From: PALSA-693 sp963834725
GTDB taxonomy: Bacteria > Actinomycetota > Acidimicrobiia > Acidimicrobiales > Palsa-688
Direction: 5' to 3'
Length of the DNA: 64,000 nucleotides
NCBI GenBank assembly: GCA_963834725.1
Contig: CAWICN010000001.1
Span: 124,001-188,000 of the forward strand
Numbering within the stretch: position 1 is the first letter of the stretch; each line of letters starts with the position of its first letter. The notes under the pieces were generated by a model. It was not told where the DNA came from, made no database searches, and saw only the letters and a list, made by a program, of their open reading frames with translations. The position numbers and the translations under genes are program-made. Of this stretch, positions 51,088 to 59,373 are shown piece after piece.

Positions 51088-52339
51088 TCATTCCGTGGTT
51101 TCGGTCCGCAGGAGGCTTCTGGCGATGGCGTTCAACTGCACCTCGGTCGTCCCCGCCGGAATGCGCAGGTTTCTCGCCACGCGGAACAGCTTCTCCTCGG
51201 GTGACCCGCGCCGCAACCCGCTCGCCGCGTGGACCTGCACGGCCCGATCGCTGACCCGAAAGAATGCTTCGTCATTGATCACTTTCACCAGGCTGACCAG
51301 ACGGGGCACGTCAGGATGCAGCGGGATGTCGAACGGTCCCAGCTGATCCAGCCTGGCCTGAGCCACCAGGGACGTGGCCCGCGCCTGGTACACGTCGAGG
51401 TCCATCTGGGCAAGAAGATGCTGAATCGCCTGGAGGTCTCCGATGGGCCGCCCACCCGAGCGTCGCTGCCGCGACCGCTCCACCGCTCGCTCGATGAGCC
51501 ACTCACCCCATCCCGCGCACATGCCCCCCCGACAGAGGCGGCGCCAGTTGATGTAGGTCATGGCCAAAGCGAATCCGGCGCCGATCTCCCCGACCACGCC
51601 GTCGGCCGGCACCCGGACGTCGTGGAACTCGAGCTCACCGGTCAACCCGTCATCCATCATCGTTGGAATGTCCCCTCCCCGACGGAACCCGGGCGCGTCC
51701 TTGTCGACGAGAAACATCGACAGGGATTTCGTTCCCGCGCCTGGGTCCGTCACCGCCACGACCTGGATGACGTCGGCGAAATGGGAGTTGGTGATCCAAG
51801 CCTTGCGGCCATTGATGACCCAGTCGGCGCCCCGGCGCTCGGCACGGGTCGTCATTGCCAGCACGTCGCTTCCGACGCCCAGTTCGGTGTTGGCGAACGC
51901 TGCTGTCATCTGGCCCTGGACCATTGGCGTCAGGTACTGCTCGCGGGCTGCATCCGAGAAGTGCTCGCACGCCGGACTCGGACCTTCGGTCCAGGCCAGG
52001 GCGGCCAGGCCCAGGCCCAGGCCGGAGCAGCGGTAGACGAACTCCTCGACGTGGTGCATCTCCACCCTGGTGAAGCCGCCTCCTCCAAATCGGGTGCCGA
52101 TGTGCGGGGCGTACAGACCGGCGGCGCCGAGCGCGTCGCTGTACCTCGCGACGGGCTTCCCACACGACTGGATGCATACGGCCGGCGTCGTCATGGCCGG
52201 GCTGACCCGGCGTCCCCACCCCCGCTTCGGCCAGGCTGCTCTCGAGCGAGGCGACGTCCTCGTCCAGAAACCGCCGGAAGCGGTCCGTGTAATCGCGGAC
52301 CCGCTCACCGGGATCGATGCGCGCTTCGCGGTCGGTCAT
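51088..52339 (-). pseudogene. Acyl-CoA dehydrogenase, single frameshift near N-terminus
   Basis: The N-terminus is in one frame from ATG 52339 (MTDREARIDPGERVRDYTDR, FRRFLDEDVASLESSLAEAG, MHPVVWEARREVQR). From ~52136 the protein continues in another frame (ALGAAGLYAPHIGTRFGGGG to the stop at 51088). That part contains FANTELGVGSDVLAMTT, WVINGRKAWITNSHFADVIQ and GTTEVQLNAIARSLL. Removing one base at ~52136 (minus CAGCGACGCGCT read as CAGCGCGCGCT) restores a normal ~416-residue enzyme. It is either a recent mutation or a sequencing error. The intact enzyme would oxidise an acyl-CoA with FAD. The Arg in the usual active-site region (GTTEV) fits the family. Confidence 0.85.
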
Positions 52340-52371
52340 CCTGCTCCTTCGCCGGGCCTAGGCTGAGAACC

Positions 52372-52731
52372 GTGACCACTCCACCAGACTGGGCCAGGCC
52401 GGTGGTGCACTGGGAGATCACCGCCAGTGATCCGAAGGTCCAGGCCGACTTTTACCGTTCGCTGTTCGGCTGGGAGATCGGCGAAGGTCCTATCATGGCG
52501 ATTGCACCCGGATTGGGTGGTCCCGAGCCCGGCCCCGCCGGGCACATCCGGGAGGGGTCTCAACCCGGCGTGAGCTTGTATGTCCAGGTCCGGGATCTTC
52601 ACCAGTCCCTCGTGACGGCCGAGTCGCTCGGCGCCAAGGTCACCGTCCAAGCCTTTGACGTTCCCGGGGGGCCGACCCTCGCAGCCATCGAGGACCCGGA
52701 GGGCAACACGGTCTTCCTCGTCCAGCAATAG
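52372..52731 (+). CDS. VOC-superfamily (glyoxalase-like) protein
   Basis: The 119-residue protein from GTG 52372 reads VVHWEITASDPKVQADFYRS LFGWEIGEG at its start. It then has VSLYVQVRDLHQSLVTAESL, GAKVTVQAFDVPGGPTLAAI and EDPEGNTVFLVQQ. These are the two beta-alpha-beta-beta-beta units of the vicinal oxygen chelate fold. The metal residues His in HWEI and Glu or Gln near the end are present in part. Function may be dioxygenase, isomerase or binding protein; it cannot be assigned. It is divergent from the acyl-CoA dehydrogenase, with 32 bases between the starts. Confidence 0.82.
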   Translation: MTTPPDWARPVVHWEITASDPKVQADFYRSLFGWEIGEGPIMAIAPGLGGPEPGPAGHIREGSQPGVSLYVQVRDLHQSLVTAESLGAKVTVQAFDVPGGPTLAAIEDPEGNTVFLVQQ

Positions 52732-52732
52732 C

Positions 52733-53026
52733 TCAGTCGAGGGTTTCATACCGCTCACTGGTCACCGAGGTGGGATCGACGAGGTGCGTGTATGCCTCGG
52801 TCGCCGTATCTTGCCCCCAGCGCTCATTGCCGCGGTCCGCGTCGGCCTGGCTGTTCCACAGGTCGACCACGGTCCACGAACCGTGATTCCCGCGAGCCGT
52901 AGTCCGCCTCAGCAAGCCCGGCTGCTGGTAAGCGAACTCCGTCTGAACGAGCTTGTCTGCGGCCAGGAATTCGGATTCTTCCACACCCCCAACCAGCCTG
53001 AAACGTCGAATCTCGATCACCATCAA
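52733..53026 (-). CDS. ABM-like dimeric alpha/beta-barrel protein
   Basis: The 97-residue protein reads MMVIEIRRFRLVGGVEESEF, LAADKLVQTEFAYQQPGLLR, RTTARGNHGSWTVVDLWNSQ, ADADRGNERWGQ. The alternation of strands and a long helix, with WTVVDLWNSQADAD, is typical of antibiotic-biosynthesis-monooxygenase-like and related ferredoxin-fold dimers. Such proteins are often small oxygenases or accessory factors. Its stop lies next to the VOC gene stop (convergent). Divergent from the lipoprotein hydrolase gene at 53084. Confidence 0.75.
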   Translation of the reverse strand: MMVIEIRRFRLVGGVEESEFLAADKLVQTEFAYQQPGLLRRTTARGNHGSWTVVDLWNSQADADRGNERWGQDTATEAYTHLVDPTSVTSERYETLD

Positions 53027-53083
53027 GACGAGACCGTAATCGCCAGACGCCGAGACCGTAATCGCCCGATGTAACGTGAGGCG

Positions 53084-54214
53084 ATGCGCCCCGGCCGGAT
53101 CTGGCGTGTCGCGCTCGCGATGCTGGTGGCCAGCGGGTGCGCCGCAGCCTGCTCGAGCGCCCGAGGTCCGGGTAGTCAGCCGCCGGTCGCTCCGAGCGCT
53201 CAGTCACCGGTCACCCCGAGCACTCAGCCGCCGGTCGCCCCGAGCACTCAGCCGCCGGCCGCCCCGGGCACTCAGCCGCCGATCGCCCCGGGCTCCGTGG
53301 CCTCGACCGTGCCATCGCCGAACACGACGGCCATCGCAGCGCCGACTGCGGCTACTCCTGGCGCAACCGGGCCGCTTCCGACGTCCACGGCCGGACGCGC
53401 CATCGCCGAGCTTTCCAGACCGCCGTACCCGCTCCACTTCGAGGTGCTCCCGCTGGTCGACCCGTCACGACGGACGATCAGCCACGGAGTTGTCGTGGCG
53501 CCGACACGAAAGCTCACCACCCTGGTGTGGATGCCGGCCGCACCGGGTCGCTGGCCCCTTGTCGTCTTCGCTCACGGCTTCCAGATCGGCCCCGGGCCCT
53601 ACACGCAACTGCTCGAAGCGTGGGCGGCGCAGGGGTTCGTGGTGGCCGCGCCCGAGTTCCCACTTACCGACCAGGCCATCGCCGGCGCCAATCTGGACGA
53701 GAGCGACATCGTCCATCAGCCGGCTGACGTCCGCTTCGTCATCGATGCCCTGGTAGCCCCAGACGGACCTGTAGCGGCGGGGGTCGACGTGTCCCGGATC
53801 GGGGTGGCTGGCCACAGCGATGGGGCCGAGACGGCCCTCGCGGTCAGCCTGTTACCGACGCCGGCCGGGCAGCCTGCGATCCGCGCCGTCATCGCCATGT
53901 CGGTCCAACCCTTGCCTGGTGTCGCCGCAACTGCCAATCCCCCGATCCTGGTCACGCAGGGCGACGCCGACACCATTAACCCGCTGGCGTGGGGAGAGCA
54001 GACGTGGGCCGACGCGGCTGGGCCGAAATACCTGGCGATCCTGCACGGAGCCGGGCATCTGCCGCCCCTGGAAGCAGGCAGTCCGTGGCTACCTGCGGTC
54101 GAGACCACCACGGAGGCATTTCTCCGCACGTATGTGGCCCGGGACGCTCCGTCCAGCGGCATCCTCGTGTCTGGCTCCGATCCGCCGCTGATGAGCATTC
54201 GCGCGTCGGGATAA
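53084..54214 (+). CDS. Secreted lipoprotein alpha/beta hydrolase with Pro-rich repeat linker
   Basis: The 376-residue protein has a signal peptide with lipobox-like sequence (ALAMLVASGCAAACSS; Cys near 19 or 23), so it is probably anchored outside the membrane. Residues ~30-105 are a Pro/Thr/Ser-rich linker that includes 8-residue repeats (PVAPSTQP type). The hydrolase domain has VVFAHGFQIG (oxyanion), VAGHSDGAETA (GHSDG nucleophile elbow), QGDADTIN (acid) and LHGAGHLPPL (His). This layout resembles dienelactone hydrolase/PETase-like or chlorophyllase-like serine hydrolases. The substrate is unknown; an extracellular ester is likely. Confidence 0.85.
   Translation: MRPGRIWRVALAMLVASGCAAACSSARGPGSQPPVAPSAQSPVTPSTQPPVAPSTQPPAAPGTQPPIAPGSVASTVPSPNTTAIAAPTAATPGATGPLPTSTAGRAIAELSRPPYPLHFEVLPLVDPSRRTISHGVVVAPTRKLTTLVWMPAAPGRWPLVVFAHGFQIGPGPYTQLLEAWAAQGFVVAAPEFPLTDQAIAGANLDESDIVHQPADVRFVIDALVAPDGPVAAGVDVSRIGVAGHSDGAETALAVSLLPTPAGQPAIRAVIAMSVQPLPGVAATANPPILVTQGDADTINPLAWGEQTWADAAGPKYLAILHGAGHLPPLEAGSPWLPAVETTTEAFLRTYVARDAPSSGILVSGSDPPLMSIRASG
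53184..53292. repeat. 24-bp tandem repeat inside the hydrolase gene
   Basis: About 4.5 copies of a 24-bp unit (CGGTCGCCCCGAGCACTCAG plus four bases) occupy 53184-53292, with few differences between copies. They encode the Pro-rich linker. Being a multiple of three, changes in copy number would alter linker length without breaking the frame. Confidence 0.85.
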
Positions 54215-54479
54215 CCGTTCGGGCGCTGGCGTCCTGCATCACAAAAAGGTGGCATCGTCGCCGCTCGTCGTCGGGCCGCGCCGCGACCGCCGGGAGCGAT
54301 CACTTGACTTCGCTGGATTCATCCCCCACTATGAATCACGGCGAGTTCCGCGCCTCCCTCGGCTGGCCTTCCCAGCAGGCTGACAACTGGAGGGAAAGGG
54401 GATCGTGTCCTCGGATCGTTGTCCGTCACCCATTCCGAGGCGTGGAGCTGGGGCAACCGACCGGAGTGAGCGAGACCGG

Positions 54480-54980
54480 ATGACGACCAGAAAACATTTG
54501 AAGCGCCGGGTCAGGGCCCGCGCCGCTCAGTCCGGTCAGCCCTACACCACCGTCCTGCGGCTTGTCCGCGGGGAGCAACAGGAGAATCCGATGTCAGCTG
54601 TCACCGCACCCACCGAGGACGTCATCGCCTCGTGCTCGTTCTGCGAAAAGCCCAACAACCAGGTCACCAAAATGGTCGCCGGCCCGGGTGTGTTCATATG
54701 CAACGAGTGCGTGAAACTGGCTACCACAATCATCGCTGATTCCGCCAATACGAGGCATGAGGAACCAATGCGGCGCAGCAAGTACTTTGACCGTCCGGCC
54801 GAAGAAATCGTCAACATGCTCCCCGCTGTGGCCCGAAGTGCTGCTCGGGTCGAAGCGGATCTGGCCGCCTGGGTCGGCCGTTTGAGGGAGCTGGGCACAG
54901 ACTGGCCGACGATCGCCGGCGCCCTGGACTCGAGCGTCGAAGCGGCCCGTCAACGCTTCGAGACCAAGCCACCGGCGTAG
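54480..54980 (+). CDS. Stand-alone ClpX C4-type zinc-finger protein
   Basis: The 166-residue protein has a basic N-terminus (MTTRKHLKRRVRARAAQSGQ), then the ClpX zinc-binding domain: ASCSFCEKPNNQVTKMVAGP, GVFICNECVKLATTI (CxxC...CxxC). A helical C-terminus (VEADLAAWVGRLRELGTDWP, TIAGALDSSVEAARQRF) ends it and looks like a small DNA-binding helix set (WPTIAGALDSSVEAARQRF). No AAA+ domain follows, so it is not ClpX. The zinc domain in ClpX binds adaptors and substrates; alone it may act as an adaptor or regulator. Starts at 54480 or 54591 (before the zinc domain) are possible. Confidence 0.8.
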   Translation: MTTRKHLKRRVRARAAQSGQPYTTVLRLVRGEQQENPMSAVTAPTEDVIASCSFCEKPNNQVTKMVAGPGVFICNECVKLATTIIADSANTRHEEPMRRSKYFDRPAEEIVNMLPAVARSAARVEADLAAWVGRLRELGTDWPTIAGALDSSVEAARQRFETKPPA

Positions 54981-55001
54981 CTGTCTTCGACCGGCCCCGC
55001 C

Positions 55002-55085
55002 GTCAGCGCCACCAGTCCCGCTGTCAGCGCCATCCGTCCCGCAGTCGGCGCCATCCGTCCCGCAGTCGGCGCCATCCGTCCCGCT
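55002..55085. repeat. 21-bp tandem repeat, four copies
   Basis: Four units of 21 bp (GTCGGCGCCATCCGTCCCGCA in consensus; the first two copies differ at a few bases) run from 55002 to 55085. A partial copy follows. They lie between the zinc-finger gene and the next oxidoreductase. No gene covers them convincingly. The unit contains GGCGCC and could form small hairpins. Confidence 0.8.
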
Positions 55086-55257
55086 GGCGCCACGCAGGGG
55101 ATGCCCTCAGCTGCCGGCCGCGGGTCACGCCGTGACGAGTCGGCGTTCCGGAGCGATCCTCGTGTGGCGCGGCAGGGCGGCAGGCCACCTGGCATGGCCG
55201 CTAACCTGTGCAGAGCGAGCTGCGGCGCCGCTCCGTGGACGAGAAAGGGTGATCGGG

Positions 55258-56310
55258 ATGAAGATTGGAGCCGGGATCGGTATCGGTGGCAGGCGGGACT
55301 TTCGGTCCGCGGTGGACCAGATCGTCGAGATGGAGAAGGCCGGCCTCGACCTGGTGACCAGCGGCGAAGCGTGGGGCTTCGACGCGTTCACCCGGTTGGC
55401 CTACGTGGCCGCCAGGACCGAGCGGGTCCAGCTGGCCACGGGCATCGTCAACGTGTTCTCCCGCTCACCCAGCACCATCGCGGCGAGCGCGGCGAGCATC
55501 GACCAGATGTCCGATGGCCGTTTCATCCTCGGCCTGGGGAGCTCCGGTGCACAGGTGATCGAGGGCTTCCACGGCGTTCCGTTCGACAAGCCCCTCTCGC
55601 GAATCATCGATGTGATCGGTGTCTGTCGGATCGTCTGGAGGCGGGAGAAGGTCGTGTACTCCGGCAAGGCGCTCTCTGTTCCGCTGCCTGCCGGGCAGGG
55701 CCTGGGCTTGGGGAAACCGCTCAACTTGATGGACTATCCAGTCCGCCCGGACATTCCGATCTGGTGGGCGGCGCTCACCCCCAAATCGGTCGAGTCCGCC
55801 GCCGAATTCGCCGACGGCTGGATTCCCATCCATCTCATTCCCGAGCGGGTCGGTGCCGTGTGGGGCGAGGCGCTCAAAGCCGGCCTGGGCCGCCGGGGCG
55901 AGGGGCGGCTGCCCTTCGAGGTCAGCGTCAGTGTCAATGTTGCCATCGGTGATGATCTGCCCGTCGAAGACCTGAGGGACCAATACCGCCCTCACCTTGC
56001 CCTCTACGTGGGCGGGATGGGCGCCCGGGGTGCCAACTTCTACAACGACATGGCCGTCGCCTTCGGGTACCCCGACGAAGCCAAGACGATCCAGGACCTC
56101 TACCTCGACGGCAAGAAAGAGGAGGCCGCGGCCGCAGTCCCAACCGAGTGGCTCGAGAAGGCACAGCTGATCGGGCCCAGGTCGTATGTGCAGGAGAGGA
56201 TCAGCGCCTTCAAGGAGGCGGGCATCACTGCGCTCACGATCAGTCCCGTCGGGGGCCAGGATCCGATCAAGACGGTCGAGGAGATGCGGGAGCTCGCCGA
56301 CCAAGCCTGA
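55258..56310 (+). CDS. LLM-class flavin/F420-dependent oxidoreductase
   Basis: The 350-residue protein begins at ATG 55258 with MKIGAGIGIGGRRDFRSAVD. It has DLVTSGEAWGFDAFTRLAYV, VQLATGIVNVFSRSPSTIAA, QMSDGRFILGLGSSGAQVIE and IPIWWAALTPKSVESAAEFA. This is the luciferase-like TIM barrel with F420- or FMN-binding pattern. The C-terminus is longer than usual, with PTEWLEKAQLIGPRSYVQER. An AAAGGG lies upstream of the start. It is followed by cupin and nitronate-monooxygenase genes on the same strand, and the three may form an operon of oxidative catabolism. Confidence 0.9.
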   Translation: MKIGAGIGIGGRRDFRSAVDQIVEMEKAGLDLVTSGEAWGFDAFTRLAYVAARTERVQLATGIVNVFSRSPSTIAASAASIDQMSDGRFILGLGSSGAQVIEGFHGVPFDKPLSRIIDVIGVCRIVWRREKVVYSGKALSVPLPAGQGLGLGKPLNLMDYPVRPDIPIWWAALTPKSVESAAEFADGWIPIHLIPERVGAVWGEALKAGLGRRGEGRLPFEVSVSVNVAIGDDLPVEDLRDQYRPHLALYVGGMGARGANFYNDMAVAFGYPDEAKTIQDLYLDGKKEEAAAAVPTEWLEKAQLIGPRSYVQERISAFKEAGITALTISPVGGQDPIKTVEEMRELADQA

Positions 56311-56348
56311 ACCAGGGGCCCCGAGGCTGACCGTCAAGGAGAATATCG

Positions 56349-56732
56349 GTGGAAATCGTCCAGAAACAGCCGTCTGCCAATGGCCCCGCCCAATGGTTCA
56401 CGGGTGACGTGTGGATCGACGCCGTCGGCAGGGGCGTGGCTCCCTCGCGCCTTGGCGTCGTATCCGTTCACTTTGCCCCCGGCGCTCGCACGGCGTGGCA
56501 CTCACACGCCGGGGGTCAGACCCTTTACGTCACCGACGGACGAGGACTGGTGCAATCCCGCGGTGACCGCATTGCGGAAATCCGTCCGGGTGACGTCATC
56601 AGCACGCCCGACGGGGAGGAACACTGGCATGGTGCCGCTCCGGACCACTTCATGACCCACCTCTCGATAACCGAAGGCGATGCGACTTGGGGCCCTAAAG
56701 TCACCGACGACGAATACCACGGTCAGGGCTAA
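56349..56732 (+). CDS. Cupin-domain protein
   Basis: The 127-residue cupin from GTG 56349 follows AAGGAG by seven bases. The motifs are HFAPGARTAWHSHAGGQTLY (metal His in HSH, then Gln) and PGDVISTPDGEEHWHGAAPD with the final His. This matches the (R)-mandelonitrile-lyase/AraC-like QdoI-type small cupins found with carboxymuconolactone decarboxylases. It probably binds Mn or Fe and acts on a small hydroxylated molecule, or has a sensing role. It lies between two oxidoreductase genes on the same strand; its own start is 38 bases after the LLM stop. Confidence 0.88.
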   Translation: MEIVQKQPSANGPAQWFTGDVWIDAVGRGVAPSRLGVVSVHFAPGARTAWHSHAGGQTLYVTDGRGLVQSRGDRIAEIRPGDVISTPDGEEHWHGAAPDHFMTHLSITEGDATWGPKVTDDEYHGQG

Positions 56733-56858
56733 CCTCTCCCGGTCCCGGCAGCGCATCGCTGGGTGCGCTTTGCACCTTGGGGACAGTTTTGGCGATTTTT
56801 CGCCCCCCAGCGCACCCAGAGTTACCAAACGCAGATTGAGCGCGCAAGAGGAGAACTG

Positions 56859-57977
56859 ATGCAGACACGGTTAACCGAAATGGTCGGATGCGAGTTTCCT
56901 ATCGTGGCCTTCAGTCACTGTCGCGATGTGATTGCCGCCGTTACCAACGCGGGGGGCTTCGGTGTGCTTGGTGCCTCGAGCTTCACTCCGGAAGAACTCG
57001 AGATCGAGCTGAAATGGATCGAGGAGCATACTCATGGCCATCCGTGTGGGATCGACGTCCTGATCCCGTTGAAGTTCGAGACCACGGGACCCGATGGCGC
57101 CCGGCCGGACCTGCCCGAGACGCATCGGCGGTTCGTAGACGATCTCATGAAGAAGTATGACGTCCCGGAGCTGCCGCCCGACGAGGCCAGGGCCCTACGA
57201 AAGGCCAGCGCCAATCGGGCGGACCTGGTGTCCAGGGCCTCCGATCTGTGGGCGCTGGCAGCCTCGTACAACGTCAAGATGTTCGTGAGCGCACTCGGCC
57301 CGCCGCCCCCTCCATTGATCGCCGAGGCCCATGCCCACGGAGCGGTCGTCGGCGGACTCGTCGGGGCCGTGCAGCACGCAGAGCGTCAAAGGGCGGCGGG
57401 GGTCGATTTCGTCGTCGCGCAGGGGTATGAGGCGGGTGGCCACGTGGGTGAGATCAGCACCATGGTGCTCGTTCCCGACGTCGTCGACGCCATGGACGGT
57501 CTGCCGGTCATCGCTGCGGGTGGAATTGCATCGGGCCGCCAGATGGCGGCCGCGATCGCCCTGGGCGCCGGGGGTGTATGGACCGGCTCAGTCTGGCTCA
57601 CCACGCACGAAGCGGAGACTCACCCTGTCGTCAAGGAGAAGTTTCTCAAAGCCTCGGCATCAGACACGCTCCGGTCGCGATCCAGCACCGGCAAGCCGGC
57701 CCGCCAGCTTCGGTCCGCCTGGACCGACGAGTGGGAGGATGCGGCGAACCCCAAGCCGCTCGGCATGCCACAGCATGGCATGTTGATCGGCGAAGCCCGG
57801 GCGCGCATCGCCCGGTCCGCGTACACACCCGGATCCGGTGCCGAACAGCTCATCAACTACTTCGTCGGACAGGCGGTAGGCCGGTTGAACACCGCCAAGC
57901 CCGCTCGTCAGGTGGTCGAAGAGATGATCAACGAATACATCGACGTGATGAGCCGGTTCGAGATGGTGAACGCGTAA
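56859..57977 (+). CDS. Nitronate monooxygenase family protein
   Basis: The 372-residue TIM-barrel protein from ATG 56859 (after GAGGAGAACTG) has FPIVAFSHCRDVIAAVTNAG, GGFGVLGASSFTPEELEIEL, VVAQGYEAGGHVGEISTMVL, LPVIAAGGIASGRQMAAAIA and LGAGGVWTGSVWLTTHEAET. The catalytic His region is in GYEAGGH. It belongs to the 2-nitropropane dioxygenase/NMO group, FMN-dependent. In catabolic clusters such proteins may act as enoyl-reductase-like or oxygenase steps rather than on nitronates. The frame is open upstream to 56763, but the ribosome-binding site sets the start. Confidence 0.9.
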   Translation: MQTRLTEMVGCEFPIVAFSHCRDVIAAVTNAGGFGVLGASSFTPEELEIELKWIEEHTHGHPCGIDVLIPLKFETTGPDGARPDLPETHRRFVDDLMKKYDVPELPPDEARALRKASANRADLVSRASDLWALAASYNVKMFVSALGPPPPPLIAEAHAHGAVVGGLVGAVQHAERQRAAGVDFVVAQGYEAGGHVGEISTMVLVPDVVDAMDGLPVIAAGGIASGRQMAAAIALGAGGVWTGSVWLTTHEAETHPVVKEKFLKASASDTLRSRSSTGKPARQLRSAWTDEWEDAANPKPLGMPQHGMLIGEARARIARSAYTPGSGAEQLINYFVGQAVGRLNTAKPARQVVEEMINEYIDVMSRFEMVNA

Positions 57978-58049
57978 ACGAGTCGCGTGTGCTCGAAGGC
58001 CACCGGTCCTGAGTCCCGGACGGGGGACCAGGTGGTTCGCTGTGACCGC

Positions 58050-59363
58050 TTACAGGGGGTGTCCGTCGCTGTCGAGATAGTCCTGTGAGATATGTACCCC
58101 TTCGAGCTGCAGCTGCTCGTACTCGGTGTCCGTCAGCTTGAGAATGTTCTTGTAGACATACTCGTTGTCGTCGCCGAGGCCGGCCGCGCTGCGTTCCCAT
58201 TTCAGGGGCGGTCCCGTCCAGCGCACCGCGTGGGCGGGGTAGAGGTGGCTACCCGTGTGAGGAGAGTGGAGCGGACGAAAGAATTCGCGGTGCTCGAGCT
58301 GGGGATCAGCGTACGCGTCGGCCTCATCCATGACCGGCGCCGCCGGGACACCCTCAGCCTGGCACCGCCGGAACACCTCGTATCGGTCCATGTCCTTTGT
58401 CCACTCGGAAAGCGTTCGGTCGAGCTCGTCCTGGGCGGCCAGGCGCCCCTCGACGGTATCGAAACGATGGTTGCTCGCCCATTCCGGCTGACCCATCGCC
58501 CGGCGAAGCCCCTCCCATTCCGTGTCGCACCCGACGGAGATGACGACCCACCGGTCTTGACCGGCACACGGATACACGCCCTGCGGGGCGTGGCGCCCAT
58601 CGCGATTCCCCATCGGTCCAATCGATGCGGCGCCTCCGCTCACCATGACAATTTCACCGATGTGCTGGACGAGGTTCTCAATCTGGCTGAGATCGATGTG
58701 AGTACCTTGGCCCGTCTGGCCCTGACGCCGCAGGGCCAGCATGACGGCAAAGGCGCCGGCGGCGCCGGATGCGGCGTCCATGTGCAAGGAAATAGGCGTA
58801 TCCTCTGGCGCCGTTCCCGGAACGCCGCGGATGGACCGGAGACCCACGAGCCCTTCGAAACCGTGTCCGAAGCCCACATAATCGCGGTAGGGGCCCGTCA
58901 ACCCGCCCGCCGGCATGCGCAGGACCACAAGGCGTGGATTGCGCTCTGTGAGGCGCTCGTAATCGAAGCCCAGGCGGTCCAGCATCCGGGGCGGGTGGTT
59001 TTCGACCAGCACGTCGCTTGCCTCGACCAGGCGAAAGAACAGATTCTTGCCCGACTCCTTACGAACGTCGAGAGTCATGGATCGCTTGTTACGCGCATGC
59101 CAGTTGAACATGGCGTTGCGATTCCACGGGCGGCCGCCCGGGTCCAGATCCGGATACCCGGCCACCGTCATGGTTCTGGCCGCAGCCACCATCTCCGCCG
59201 ACGGGCGCGCGAAGATGCCCCGGGTCGCAGCCGGGAAGAGCCAGGGATTCTCCACCCGGATGACCTCGGCCCCGTAGTCGGCAAGCAACATGGTGGCGTA
59301 CGGGCCGCTCCAGGCCACGGTCATGTCAATCACCCGTACGCCGGCCAACGGCAGCACCTGCAT
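58050..59363 (-). CDS. CaiB/BaiF family III CoA-transferase
   Basis: The 437-residue protein starts MQVLPLAGVRVIDMTVAWSG, PYATMLLADYGAEVIRVENP. It has NKRSMTLDVRKESGKNLFFR, DVLVENHPPRMLDRLGFDYE, and GTHIDLSQIENLVQHIGEIV, the stretch that holds the active-site acid. This is the family III CoA-transferase knot fold, which moves CoA between carboxylic acids. The substrate is unknown. Its start lies 10 bases after the stop of another CoA-transferase on the same strand. A third, double-domain member lies at 61145, so the cluster probably activates or recycles several acyl-CoA intermediates. Confidence 0.9.
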   Translation of the reverse strand: MQVLPLAGVRVIDMTVAWSGPYATMLLADYGAEVIRVENPWLFPAATRGIFARPSAEMVAAARTMTVAGYPDLDPGGRPWNRNAMFNWHARNKRSMTLDVRKESGKNLFFRLVEASDVLVENHPPRMLDRLGFDYERLTERNPRLVVLRMPAGGLTGPYRDYVGFGHGFEGLVGLRSIRGVPGTAPEDTPISLHMDAASGAAGAFAVMLALRRQGQTGQGTHIDLSQIENLVQHIGEIVMVSGGAASIGPMGNRDGRHAPQGVYPCAGQDRWVVISVGCDTEWEGLRRAMGQPEWASNHRFDTVEGRLAAQDELDRTLSEWTKDMDRYEVFRRCQAEGVPAAPVMDEADAYADPQLEHREFFRPLHSPHTGSHLYPAHAVRWTGPPLKWERSAAGLGDDNEYVYKNILKLTDTEYEQLQLEGVHISQDYLDSDGHPL

Positions 59364-59373
59364 CGCTGCCCCT

